Below, piece after piece: positions 35,599 to 44,314 of a stretch of DNA of 64,000 nucleotides. This DNA comes from an uncultured Pelagibacteraceae bacterium (GTDB lineage: Bacteria > Pseudomonadota > Alphaproteobacteria > Pelagibacterales > Pelagibacteraceae), in assembly GCA_902613755.1 (NCBI GenBank), contig CACMIH010000001.1, positions 62,001-126,000 of the forward strand. The letters are read 5' to 3'. Below the pieces are notes generated by a model. The model ran no database searches, had not been told where the DNA came from, and was given only the letters and a program-made list of their open reading frames with translations. The translations under genes and the position numbers were made by a program. The stretch's first letter is position 1, and each line of letters opens with the position of its first letter.

Positions 35599-35915
35599 TA
35601 AAGTGAGAAAGAAACTCCACAACCACAAGAAGATTTTGTTTGTGGATTAGATATTTTGAACTGTTCGCCTATAAGTTCAGATACATAATCAACTTCAGAT
35701 CCTTTAAGCAAATCAGCTGAAGTTTTATCAATTAAAATATTTTGATAATTTAAATCATCATCTTGTTTTGATTTATCAAAAGTAAATTCATATTGAAAAC
35801 CAGAGCAGCCTCCACCTTTAATAGCGATTCTAAAGAATGATCCTTTGTCTTTTTTTGATAACAAATTATCTATTTGTTTTAACGCTTTATCCGTAAATTT
35901 AATTTCTTTAATCAT
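35598..35915 (-). CDS. erpA: Iron-sulfur cluster A-type carrier (ErpA/IscA)
   Basis: Fe-S cluster carrier that hands clusters to apo-enzymes such as IlvD. 105 aa. The three ligand cysteines are C37 (GGGCSGFQYEF), C97 and C99 (SSCGCGVSF). The motif and length suit ErpA/IscA. It leads a two-gene unit with xthA and is divergent from dgt with 50 bases between, as commonly seen in alphaproteobacteria. ErpA and IscA cannot be firmly separated by eye. Confidence 0.9.
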   Translation of the reverse strand: MIKEIKFTDKALKQIDNLLSKKDKGSFFRIAIKGGGCSGFQYEFTFDKSKQDDDLNYQNILIDKTSADLLKGSEVDYVSELIGEQFKISNPQTKSSCGCGVSFSL

Positions 35916-35965
35916 GTCTCAACACTGATATTACTAATATAATACTTAATTATTTAAATTAAAGG

Positions 35966-37084
35966 ATGAAAAAAGACACTTTGTTAGGCGTATTTAAAAG
36001 TAAAGGTAGACTTAATAAAGAAGCTAATTCAAAATATAGATCTCCTTTTCAGCGTGACAGAGATCGTATAATTCATAGCGCATCATTTAGAAGATTAAAG
36101 CACAAAACCCAAGTATTTGTTAATACAGAAGGGGATCATTTTAGAACCAGAATAACACACTCAATTGAAGTTGCTCAAATAGCAAGATCAATAGCCAAGT
36201 ATTTAAAATTAAATGAAGATTTAGCTGAAACCATAAGTCTTGCGCATGATTTAGGGCATACGCCATTTGGTCATGCAGGGGAGGATGCTCTAGATGAATG
36301 TATGCAAAATTATGGTGGTTTTGATCACAATCTACAGACACTAAGAATAGTTATGTTTTTAGAGAATAAATATTTTAAATTTGCTGGACTAAACTTAACT
36401 CTTGAAACTTTAGAAGGACTTTTAAAACATAATGGACCAGTAGACGATCTAAGCATGATCAATAAACTAATTGGTTTAAAAGTTTTCAAGAATAAAATTA
36501 AATTTAATACTTATCCATCATTAGAAGCTCAAATATCAGCCATATCAGATGACATTGCATATAATAACCATGATATTCAAGATGGAATTAAAGCAAACCT
36601 ATTTAAACTTGACGAATTAGTTGAATTAGATTTTTTTAAAGACATTTATCAAAAATATAAAAACAAAATTAATAAAAAAAATTATAAAATTGCTATTTAT
36701 CAAATCATTAGAGACTCGATTGATATTATGATTAGAGATTTATTAAGTAATACTGAAAAAAATATTAAAATATTAAAAATTAAGTCATTAAAAGATGTAT
36801 CAAAATCAAATCAATTAATAGTTTCTTTTTCAAGTAAAATTGAAAATTCAGAACAAGAAATCAGATCATTTTTAAGAAATAGAATGTATGACAATAAATC
36901 AGTACTTAATAAGAATCAAAGAGGTAAAAGGATAATTGAGAAATTATTTAAAATAATTAAATCAAATCCTAGAAAATTTCTGACCAAAGAGCAATTGACT
37001 AAAGACAAATATAGAGCTATTTCAGATTTTATATCTGGTATGACAGATAGATATGCTATTAACCTTTATAACGATAATAAATGA
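35966..37084 (+). CDS. dgt: dGTPase-like HD-domain phosphohydrolase
   Basis: Deoxyguanosinetriphosphate triphosphohydrolase-like protein, 372 aa. HD-domain ligands: HSIEVAQIAR, AHDLGHTPFGHAGE and DDIAYNNHDIQDG; N-terminal SPFQRDRDRIIHSASFRRLKHKTQVF is the type-2 Dgt signature. It hydrolyses dNTPs to deoxynucleosides and triphosphate. Stop and argS start overlap by four bases (ATGA), the usual dgt-argS arrangement of alphaproteobacteria. Confidence 0.93.
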   Translation: MKKDTLLGVFKSKGRLNKEANSKYRSPFQRDRDRIIHSASFRRLKHKTQVFVNTEGDHFRTRITHSIEVAQIARSIAKYLKLNEDLAETISLAHDLGHTPFGHAGEDALDECMQNYGGFDHNLQTLRIVMFLENKYFKFAGLNLTLETLEGLLKHNGPVDDLSMINKLIGLKVFKNKIKFNTYPSLEAQISAISDDIAYNNHDIQDGIKANLFKLDELVELDFFKDIYQKYKNKINKKNYKIAIYQIIRDSIDIMIRDLLSNTEKNIKILKIKSLKDVSKSNQLIVSFSSKIENSEQEIRSFLRNRMYDNKSVLNKNQRGKRIIEKLFKIIKSNPRKFLTKEQLTKDKYRAISDFISGMTDRYAINLYNDNK

Positions 37085-38814
37085 ATATTTTTGAATTATA
37101 CCTAGATAAAATTAAATCCATTATTGTTGAGCTTAGTAAAAAAAATCAACTTATAGTTCCAGAAAATTTTAATGGCATTAATGCGGAGATACCACCTCCA
37201 AAATTTGATTGTGATATTTCAACTAATGTTGCAATGGTTTTATCTAAACTAAATAAAACCTCTGCAATAGAATTAGCTGAAAAACTCGTGCCTGAAATTA
37301 AAAATAATGATGATCAAATCGAGTCAATATCTGTTGCTAAACCTGGTTTCATAAACATTAAATTTAAGCCATCTTTTTGGTCAAACTTTATCAAAGAAAT
37401 TATTGATAACGCTGAAAAATTTGGAATTAATGAGAAAGAGAAAAAAAATAATTATCTTGTTGAATTTGTATCAGCCAATCCTACGGGACCCTTACATGTT
37501 GGTCACTGCAGAGGAGCTATTTTAGGTGATGTTATATCTAATGTATTAATATTTAATAAACATAAGGTTACAAAAGAGTATTATGTAAATGATTATGGTA
37601 ATCAGATTATAAATTTTACAAAATCCGTATACTTTAGAATTAGGGAAGTAAAACTTAATGAAAAGTTCCCACAAGATAATCCTGATTTATATCCAGGTGA
37701 TTACCTTATCGATTTTGCAAAAAATATAGTTTCAGAAAATTCAGATCTAAATTTTGATAATTATGATGAAATAAGCGATAAGCTAACAGCTTTATCAATA
37801 GAACAGGCGCTACTTTTAATTAAAAAGAACCTTAAGAGTTTAGGTATTAACCATGATAATTTTGTTAGTGAAAAAACCATTGTTTTAAACAACGAAGTAG
37901 AGAGTGTAATAAAATTTTTAGAGAAAAATAAATTTGTATATAAAGGAAAAATTAAAGCTCCAGCTGGAGAAGACGATAAAAACTGGATAGAACGAGAACA
38001 GTTACTTTTTAAATCTACTGATTTTGGTGATGATAAAGATAGAGCATTACAAAAATCTGACGGTGCTTGGACTTATTTTGCAAGTGATGTTGCTTATCAC
38101 AAAAACAAAGTAGATCGTAAATTTGATTATTTAATAAATATTCTTGGTGCAGATCATGCTGGTTACATCAAAAGAATTTCATCATCTGTTGAAGCTTTAT
38201 CGGGAAAAAAAGATAAATTGATATGTAAAATTAGTCAGCTTGTAAAATTAATTAAAGATAACAAACCATTTAAGATGTCTAAAAGAAAGGGTGACTACAT
38301 TACAGTTGATGATTTAATTGAAGAGGTTGGAAAAGACGCAACCAGATTTATCATGCTTAACAGAAGTAGTGATGTAGAATTAGATTTTGATTTTGATGCT
38401 GTAAAAGAAAAATCAAAAGATAATCCATTGTATTATGTTCAATATTGTTATGCTAGAATTTCATCTGTTTTTAGACACATTGGAAAAGATTTAAATTCAA
38501 ATATTGATTTAGATGATTTTAGTTTTGAATACTCAAATGATGAAATCAAAATTTTAAAAAAGATTTCAGAATGGCCTAAATGCGTTGATGCAGCTAGTTC
38601 AAAATTAGAGCCACATAGAATACCTGTTTACTTATATGATTTAGCATCAGAATTTCACTCATATTGGAATCTTGGTAAACAAAATCCGGAAAAAAGATTT
38701 ATTAATGATCAAAAAACAGTTTCACCAGATAAATTAATTTTTTTAAAAGCAATATCTAACGTCGTAAAATCAGGAATGGATATAGTCGGTGTAGATACAC
38801 CAGATAAAATGTAA
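37081..38814 (+). CDS. argS: Arginyl-tRNA synthetase
   Basis: Class I synthetase charging tRNA-Arg. 577 aa, normal length. VEFVSANPTGPLHVGHCRGA contains the HVGH form of HIGH; KMSKRKGDYITVDDL has the KMSK motif; the N-terminal Add-1 domain and C-terminal DALR anticodon-binding domain (YARISSVFRHIGK onward) are present. Coupled upstream to dgt and downstream to the small membrane-protein gene by a one-base overlap (TAATG). Confidence 0.96.
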   Translation: MNIFELYLDKIKSIIVELSKKNQLIVPENFNGINAEIPPPKFDCDISTNVAMVLSKLNKTSAIELAEKLVPEIKNNDDQIESISVAKPGFINIKFKPSFWSNFIKEIIDNAEKFGINEKEKKNNYLVEFVSANPTGPLHVGHCRGAILGDVISNVLIFNKHKVTKEYYVNDYGNQIINFTKSVYFRIREVKLNEKFPQDNPDLYPGDYLIDFAKNIVSENSDLNFDNYDEISDKLTALSIEQALLLIKKNLKSLGINHDNFVSEKTIVLNNEVESVIKFLEKNKFVYKGKIKAPAGEDDKNWIEREQLLFKSTDFGDDKDRALQKSDGAWTYFASDVAYHKNKVDRKFDYLINILGADHAGYIKRISSSVEALSGKKDKLICKISQLVKLIKDNKPFKMSKRKGDYITVDDLIEEVGKDATRFIMLNRSSDVELDFDFDAVKEKSKDNPLYYVQYCYARISSVFRHIGKDLNSNIDLDDFSFEYSNDEIKILKKISEWPKCVDAASSKLEPHRIPVYLYDLASEFHSYWNLGKQNPEKRFINDQKTVSPDKLIFLKAISNVVKSGMDIVGVDTPDKM

Positions 38815-39074
38815 TGCTAAAAGAAATTAAGTATTTAATCTTTATTGTTGTAATTGTTTTATTTATTTTTTTGACTGGTAGGTATTATTTTTCAGATGAA
38901 AATAAAAAAAAATCATACAGATCTTATAAAAACAACGATGAAAAAATTAAATTATATTCAAAAAATTTACCTGTTTTGGAAAACGATACACAAAATGTAA
39001 TAGAATACGTAAAGCAAACAAACAAAAAAAAGAAAAAAAAGTTTAATTTTTGGAAACTTTTAGAGAATGATTAA
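38814..39074 (+). CDS. Small single-pass membrane protein in the SPOR-protein position
   Basis: 86 aa with one membrane helix (about 6-24, YLIFIVVIVLFIFLTG), then a hydrophilic Lys/Asn-rich stretch and a very basic end (NKKKKKKFNFWKLLEND). No domain recognised. In many alphaproteobacteria the slot between argS and nagZ holds a membrane-anchored SPOR-domain (peptidoglycan-binding) protein. This protein keeps the anchor but has no room for a SPOR domain of about 70-75 residues, so it looks like a reduced remnant. It overlaps argS by one base and nagZ by eight. Confidence 0.75.
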   Translation: MLKEIKYLIFIVVIVLFIFLTGRYYFSDENKKKSYRSYKNNDEKIKLYSKNLPVLENDTQNVIEYVKQTNKKKKKKFNFWKLLEND

Positions 39075-40017
39075 GAATAGAAGAGCTTTTATTGTTGGTT
39101 TAAAATCATCAACATTATCAAATAAAGAAATAATCTTTTTAAAGAAATTTAAACCATGGGGTGTTATTTTATTTTCAAGAAACATAAATTCAATTGAACA
39201 AACTAAAAAATTGACTGATAGTATAAAAAAGATATTTAAAGACAAAAAATACCCAATATTAATTGATCAAGAAGGTGGAAGAGTAAATCGATTAAGTAAA
39301 ATTATCTCATTTGACAATTTAACTTCTAAATATTTTGGTAATTTATTCACAAAAGATAAGAAAAAATTTAGTATTATTTATAAATTATTTATTGATAAGA
39401 CTTCGTATTTACTTAAATCAATCGGTGTTAATATAAATACAGTCCCAGTTTTAGACCTACGAATTAAAGGAGCTAGCAGCATTATTGGCGATAGATCTTT
39501 TTCAACAAACAAAAAAAATATTTCTAAAATTGGAGATATTTGTATTGATTATTTTCATGAAAATTCCATTGGAACTGTGATGAAACATATACCAGGTCAT
39601 GGATTAGCTAAGGTAGATAGTCATAAATTTACTCCTGTTGTTACAAAAAACTTAAATTATTTGAATAAAAATGATTTTTTTCCATTCAAGAAAAAACAAA
39701 GCTATTTTGCAATGACAGCGCATGTAATTTATCGAAGTATCGATAAGTTAAATACAGCTACACACTCTAAAAAAATTATAGATTTAATTAGAAAAAAAAT
39801 TGGCTTTAAAAACATTTTAATTTCAGACGATTTATCAATGAAAAGTTTAAAAGATGATTTAAAAACTAATACTATTAAAACGTTTAGTGCAGGTTGTAAT
39901 CTTGCTCTTCATTGTAATGGCAAATTGTCTGAAATGAAGGTAGTTGGTGATAATTCACCAAAGGTTAGTAATTTTATTATAAAAAAAACATCGCTATTTT
40001 ATAAAATTTTAAGTTAA
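39067..40017 (+). CDS. nagZ: Beta-N-acetylhexosaminidase NagZ
   Basis: Glycoside hydrolase family 3 enzyme that removes GlcNAc from anhydro-muropeptides during cell-wall recycling. 316 aa, slightly short. Substrate and catalytic regions: IDQEGGRVNRL, KHIPGHG with the His of the catalytic dyad, ILISDDLSMKSL with the nucleophile Asp. Cytosolic, no signal peptide. It sits in the argS-...-nagZ-scpA-scpB order typical of alphaproteobacteria; scpA follows after 9 bases. Confidence 0.9.
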   Translation: MIKNRRAFIVGLKSSTLSNKEIIFLKKFKPWGVILFSRNINSIEQTKKLTDSIKKIFKDKKYPILIDQEGGRVNRLSKIISFDNLTSKYFGNLFTKDKKKFSIIYKLFIDKTSYLLKSIGVNINTVPVLDLRIKGASSIIGDRSFSTNKKNISKIGDICIDYFHENSIGTVMKHIPGHGLAKVDSHKFTPVVTKNLNYLNKNDFFPFKKKQSYFAMTAHVIYRSIDKLNTATHSKKIIDLIRKKIGFKNILISDDLSMKSLKDDLKTNTIKTFSAGCNLALHCNGKLSEMKVVGDNSPKVSNFIIKKTSLFYKILS

Positions 40018-40026
40018 TATCTGAGC

Positions 40027-40770
40027 ATGACTATTTCTGATTCTGCATTATTCAATGTTGATATTAATAATTATAATGGACCGCTAGATGTCCTTTTGGA
40101 TTTAGCCAAAGCTCAAAAGGTAGATCTTGAGGAAATATCAATCACAAAGTTAGCTGATCAGTTTCATGATTATATCACAAAAGAAAAAGACTTAAATTTA
40201 GAAATTGCGTCAGAATATTTATTGATGGCAACTTGGTTAGCATATTTAAAATCTAAATTATTACTTCCGGGAACACCTGAAGAAGAATTTAAAGTTCAAG
40301 AAGTCGCTGAAAAATTAAAATTACAACTTAAAAAATTAGAATTAATAAGATTACTTTCCGAACAAATGCTAAAAAGAAAAAGATTGGGAAGAGAAATTCG
40401 ATCAAGAGGAATGAAAGGAAATATAAGATCTATTTATAGTGCAGAATATAATTTAAGTTTATTTGAACTTCTTAAGTCGTATTCAACAATTATTATGACC
40501 AGGGATTTTCAAAAAATGAATATTCCTAAATTACCTGTATTTACAGCAGAGGATGGAATTAAAACAATAAGAGAATTTTTTGGCAAATTAATCGATTGGA
40601 AAAAATTAGATGATTTAATTCCTCAAAATTTTAAAAGTGGATCAAAATATAATCGTACTGGAAAAGCAGGAATATTTGCTGGTTCTTTAGAGTTGGTTAA
40701 AGAGGGAAATCTAACTATGAAACAGGATAAGTTGTTTGATGATATTTATGTGAAGGAAAATAATGATTAA
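40027..40770 (+). CDS. scpA: Segregation and condensation protein A
   Basis: Kleisin subunit of the SMC-ScpAB condensin. 247 aa. The N-terminal YNGPLDVLLDLAKAQKVDLEEISI binds the SMC neck (family core GPLDVLLDLAK), YLLMATWLAYLKSKLLLP is conserved, and the C-terminal winged helix binds the SMC head. It overlaps scpB by eight bases and is translated with it. Assignment secure. Confidence 0.93.
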   Translation: MTISDSALFNVDINNYNGPLDVLLDLAKAQKVDLEEISITKLADQFHDYITKEKDLNLEIASEYLLMATWLAYLKSKLLLPGTPEEEFKVQEVAEKLKLQLKKLELIRLLSEQMLKRKRLGREIRSRGMKGNIRSIYSAEYNLSLFELLKSYSTIIMTRDFQKMNIPKLPVFTAEDGIKTIREFFGKLIDWKKLDDLIPQNFKSGSKYNRTGKAGIFAGSLELVKEGNLTMKQDKLFDDIYVKENND

Positions 40771-41464
40771 AAAAGAAAAAATTGCAAAAGATAATATCGT
40801 TAAATTTCCATCTAAGTTAACCGATTTAGAAAAAGAAATCGAAGCAGTTATTTTTGCTGCCTCAGAACCATTAGATATCGATACAATTGAAAGCAAAATT
40901 ACAAAAAAGGGTAGTGTTAATAAGTCATTAGAAAAGCTACAGCATGAATACAGTCAACGTGGTATTAATCTTGTCTGTATAAAAGATAAATGGTCTTACA
41001 GAACTTCTCCTAAATTGTCAAACATCATGTCACAAGAAAAGACGGTAGAAAAGAAACTATCAAGAGCTGCTGTTGAGACTTTAGCCATAATTGTTTACCA
41101 CCAGCCTGTTACCCGAGCTGAGATTGAGGAAATTAGAGGTGTTGCGTTTGGAACAAATACTCTTGAAATACTAATGGAGCTTAATTGGGTTAAGCCAGGT
41201 GGTCGTAAAGATGTGCCAGGTAGACCAATTCAGTATGTTACAACTGATGAATTTTTAAATCATTTTAATCTCCAAAAATTATCTGATTTACCAACAATTG
41301 ACGAATTAGGTGCTGCTGGATTAATTGACAGTTCTAGTGTCGATAATGCAATTTTTGGAACTGGTAAATTCTATAAAGAAAAACAAGAAGAAAAAAAAGA
41401 GGATATTTATTCTAATATTGATGAGATGTTAAATAGTACTCTTGATACAGAAGATAAAGATTAA
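40763..41464 (+). CDS. scpB: Segregation and condensation protein B
   Basis: ScpA partner made of two winged helices, 233 aa. EAVIFAASEPLDIDTI at the N-terminus, AVETLAIIVYHQPVTRAEIEEIRGV and PGRPIQYVTTDEFLNHF are the family signatures. The C-terminal about 40 residues are acidic and low complexity (KQEEKKEDIYSNIDEM). The next gene, tatA, follows after 47 bases. Confidence 0.93.
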   Translation: MIKKEKIAKDNIVKFPSKLTDLEKEIEAVIFAASEPLDIDTIESKITKKGSVNKSLEKLQHEYSQRGINLVCIKDKWSYRTSPKLSNIMSQEKTVEKKLSRAAVETLAIIVYHQPVTRAEIEEIRGVAFGTNTLEILMELNWVKPGGRKDVPGRPIQYVTTDEFLNHFNLQKLSDLPTIDELGAAGLIDSSSVDNAIFGTGKFYKEKQEEKKEDIYSNIDEMLNSTLDTEDKD

Positions 41465-41511
41465 CAAAAAAGTAACTTTTAAATTAATCATAAAAAGGTT
41501 ATAAGTTTTTT

Positions 41512-41712
41512 ATGAGCATAGGAATTTGGCAAATTGCAATCGTAGTTATATTAGTAGTCTTATTATTTGGACGAGGTAAAATTTCAAGTCTAATGGGTGA
41601 TGTAGCTAAGGGAATTAAAAGTTTCAAAAAAGGAATGGCTTCAGACGTTACTGACGATACAGAGCCAAAAAATATTTCCGACGAAAATAAAGACTCAGAA
41701 AACAAAGATTAA
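41512..41712 (+). CDS. tatA: Twin-arginine translocase subunit TatA
   Basis: 66 aa pore-forming subunit. N-terminal membrane helix ([18 protein letters not shown]) with the FGRGKI hinge, then the amphipathic helix [14 protein letters not shown] and an acidic tail. It starts the tatABC cluster, 6 bases before tatB. The Tat system would export folded cofactor proteins; the M48 lipoprotein at 57770 has an RRKFL motif that could use it. Confidence 0.93.
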   Translation: MSIGIWQIAIVVILVVLLFGRGKISSLMGDVAKGIKSFKKGMASDVTDDTEPKNISDENKDSENKD

Positions 41713-41717
41713 ATCAC

Positions 41718-41939
41718 ATGCCTACTATTGGTTGGTTTGAGATATTAATTGTTGTTGGTATTGCAATTGTTGTCCTTGGGCCAAAAGATTTTCCAATCAT
41801 GTTAAAGAAAGCTGGTTCTTGGATAGGGACCGCTAAAAGATATGTAAGCAATATTCAAAATGAAGTTTCTAATTTAGAAATTGATGAAGAAAAAATTGAT
41901 AATGAAATAAAAAAAGAAACAAAAAAAGATGAGCAATGA
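41718..41939 (+). CDS. tatB: Twin-arginine translocase subunit TatB (short)
   Basis: 73 aa. The membrane helix with the FEILIVVGIAIVVLGPKDFP signature (conserved Glu, then LGPKDLP-like hinge) identifies TatB rather than TatA. The cytosolic tail is far shorter than the roughly 170 aa E. coli form and ends in a Lys/Glu-rich stretch. It overlaps tatC by 11 bases. The strong shortening fits genome streamlining. Confidence 0.9.
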   Translation: MPTIGWFEILIVVGIAIVVLGPKDFPIMLKKAGSWIGTAKRYVSNIQNEVSNLEIDEEKIDNEIKKETKKDEQ

Positions 41940-42699
41940 AGAAAATGAAGGTGGATTTGTTAGCCATCTAACTGAACTAAGAAAAAGATTAATACATAGT
42001 TTTATATTTCTAATAATCTTTTTTGTTATTTGTTACATATTTGCAGAACAAATATACGGTTTCTTAGTTGATCCATTTGCTCAAGCTGTAAAAAATGATG
42101 GGTCTGACAGAAGGCTTATTTTTACAGCCTTACAAGAAACTTTTTTAACGTATATTAAAGTATCTTTTTTCACAGCTTTTTTTGTAACCTGTCCTTTTAT
42201 TCTTATGCAAATATGGAAATTTATTGCACCAGGTTTATATAAACATGAAAAAGTTGCCATACTTCCATATCTTGTATTAACACCAATTCTTTTCTTTTTA
42301 GGAGGCATGCTTGTTTACTATTTGATCATGCCTCTAGCTATTAAATTCTTTTTATCATTTGAAAGCACAGGAATGTCTACAAGTCTTCCAATTCAGTTAG
42401 AAGCCAAGGTAAATGAATACCTATCACTTGTTATGAAGTTAATTTTTGCATTTGGAATAAGTTTTCAACTACCTATAGTCTTAAGTTTATTAGCTAGAAT
42501 AGGTGTTGTTGACAGTCAATTTTTAAAAGAAAGAAGAAAGTATGTAGTAATAATTATATTTGCTGCAGCTGCATTGCTTACACCACCAGATCCAATTACT
42601 CAAATAGGTTTAGCGATTCCATTATTAATTTTATATGAATTATCAATATTTTCAGTAAAATTTATAGAGAACAAAAATTTAGAAAAAACTGATGCATAA
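41929..42699 (+). CDS. tatC: Twin-arginine translocase subunit TatC
   Basis: 256 aa with six membrane helices; receptor for the twin-arginine signal. N-terminal SHLTELRKRLIHS, the conserved periplasmic LYKHEK region and LLARIGVVDSQFLKERRKY are TatC hallmarks. Overlaps tatB upstream by 11 bases and serS downstream by 8, so it is embedded in one long transcript with cell-wall, chromosome and translation genes. Confidence 0.95.
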   Translation: MSNEENEGGFVSHLTELRKRLIHSFIFLIIFFVICYIFAEQIYGFLVDPFAQAVKNDGSDRRLIFTALQETFLTYIKVSFFTAFFVTCPFILMQIWKFIAPGLYKHEKVAILPYLVLTPILFFLGGMLVYYLIMPLAIKFFLSFESTGMSTSLPIQLEAKVNEYLSLVMKLIFAFGISFQLPIVLSLLARIGVVDSQFLKERRKYVVIIIFAAAALLTPPDPITQIGLAIPLLILYELSIFSVKFIENKNLEKTDA

Positions 42700-43951
42700 T
42701 TTAAAAGAAATAAGAAAAGATTTTTCAAAATTTGAAAAAGACCTTGAAAAGCGTTCAGTTAAAATTGATTTTAATAATTTAAAAAAACTTGATGAGTTAA
42801 ATAGAGATTTAATTCAAAAAAAGGAAAATTTAGAAAAAGAAAAAAAAGATATTTCCAAATCTAAAGATGAAAGTTTATTCAAAAAATCTAAAGAAATATC
42901 TTCAGAATTAGAAAAAATTTCTGATCAACAAAAAAATACTAAAAATGAATTAGATAATATTTTATCAAGTATACCAAACCTACCTCATCAAGATGTACCA
43001 AATGGGAAAGATGAAAATGATAATGTAGAAGTATTGAAAGCAGGAAAAGTTCCTGAGTTTGAATTTAAACCCAAATCACATTACGAACTTGGTGAAAATT
43101 TAGGCATGCTTGATTTTGATCTTGCAACAAAAACAACTGGGTCAAGGTTTGTATTTGTAAAAAAAGAGTTAGCATTATTGGAACGAGCATTATCTAACTT
43201 TATGTTAGACACCCATATTGTTCAAAACGGTTATCAAGAGATTTCACCTCCATTGATAGCTTCTGATAATACAATGTATGGAACTGGTCAATTACCAAAA
43301 TTTGAAAACGATCAATTTGAAATAAAATTTGATGAAGGATCTGATAGAAAATTTTTAATTCCAACTGCTGAAGTAATATTAACTAACATTGTTAAAGATA
43401 AAATTGTTGATCAAAATGATTTACCTATGAGGTTTGTTGCTTCAACCCCGTGTTTTAGAAGAGAAGCTGGCAGTTACGGTAAAGACACAAAAGGAATGAT
43501 TAGGCAACATCAATTTTATAAAGTTGAGTTAGTTAGTATTGTGGAAAAAGAAAATTGTCTAGATGAATTAGAACGAATGACTAATTGTGCTACAGATATT
43601 CTAGACAAGTTAGAGCTAGCTTACAGAAAAGTAATTTTATGCTCAGGCGATATGGGTTTTAGTGCTGAAAAAACATATGATATTGAAGTGTGGTTACCAT
43701 CAGAAAATAAATATCGTGAAATATCATCATGTTCTTCTTGCTCAACATTTCAAGCACAAAGAATGAAATCAAGATATAAAAATAAAAACAAAGAAACTGT
43801 TTTTGTTGGAACATTAAATGGAAGTGGCTTAGCTGTGGGAAGAACTTTAATTGCTGTATTAGAAAACTACCAACAAAAAGATGGTTCGATTATTGTTCCT
43901 AAGGTACTGCGACCGTATATGAATAATTTGGAATTGATTTCAGCTAAATAA
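42692..43951 (+). CDS. serS: Seryl-tRNA synthetase
   Basis: Class II synthetase for tRNA-Ser and tRNA-Sec. 419 aa. The N-terminal coiled coil (about 25-100, Lys/Glu-rich) contacts the tRNA long arm; motif 2 FRREAGSYGKDTKGMIRQHQF (core FRREAGSYG) and motif 3 GSGLAVGRTLIAVLENYQ are intact. Start overlaps tatC by eight bases. The serine tRNA gene (UGA) is also in this window at 61670. Confidence 0.96.
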   Translation: MHNLKEIRKDFSKFEKDLEKRSVKIDFNNLKKLDELNRDLIQKKENLEKEKKDISKSKDESLFKKSKEISSELEKISDQQKNTKNELDNILSSIPNLPHQDVPNGKDENDNVEVLKAGKVPEFEFKPKSHYELGENLGMLDFDLATKTTGSRFVFVKKELALLERALSNFMLDTHIVQNGYQEISPPLIASDNTMYGTGQLPKFENDQFEIKFDEGSDRKFLIPTAEVILTNIVKDKIVDQNDLPMRFVASTPCFRREAGSYGKDTKGMIRQHQFYKVELVSIVEKENCLDELERMTNCATDILDKLELAYRKVILCSGDMGFSAEKTYDIEVWLPSENKYREISSCSSCSTFQAQRMKSRYKNKNKETVFVGTLNGSGLAVGRTLIAVLENYQQKDGSIIVPKVLRPYMNNLELISAK

Positions 43952-44006
43952 AGTTGTTTTAATTACATAGATAGTATAAGTATTCTCATAATTTATAAGG
44001 AGATTT

Positions 44007-44300
44007 ATGGAAGGTTCAGGAATAGGACAATTTATACCGTTAATTTTAATTTTTGTTATTTTTTATTTTTTCTTAATAAGACCTCAGCAAAAAAAAGTTA
44101 AAGAACATAAAGCTATGGTTGAAAGTCTTAAAAGAGGTGACAAGGTAGTTACTTCTGGTGGTATCACGGGAAGAGTGGAAAGACTTATAGACAATGATAA
44201 AGTTGAAGTAGAAATTGCTGAAAACGTAAAAGTTGAAATAGTTAAATCAACTGGTATTCAAAGTCTCATTAATACAAATACTCAAGAAGTTAAAAAATAA
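44007..44300 (+). CDS. yajC: Preprotein translocase subunit YajC
   Basis: 97 aa single-pass membrane protein associated with SecDF. FIPLILIFVIFYFFLIRPQQKK is the membrane helix with its RPQQKK motif, then HKAMVESLKRGDKVVTSGGITG and a small beta domain. A strong SD AAGGAG lies shortly before the ATG, and TTGTTT-N15-TATAAG at 43954-43980 may be its promoter. It starts the yajC-secD-secF cluster. Confidence 0.94.
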   Translation: MEGSGIGQFIPLILIFVIFYFFLIRPQQKKVKEHKAMVESLKRGDKVVTSGGITGRVERLIDNDKVEVEIAENVKVEIVKSTGIQSLINTNTQEVKK

Positions 44301-44314
44301 TTATTTTTATTTAA

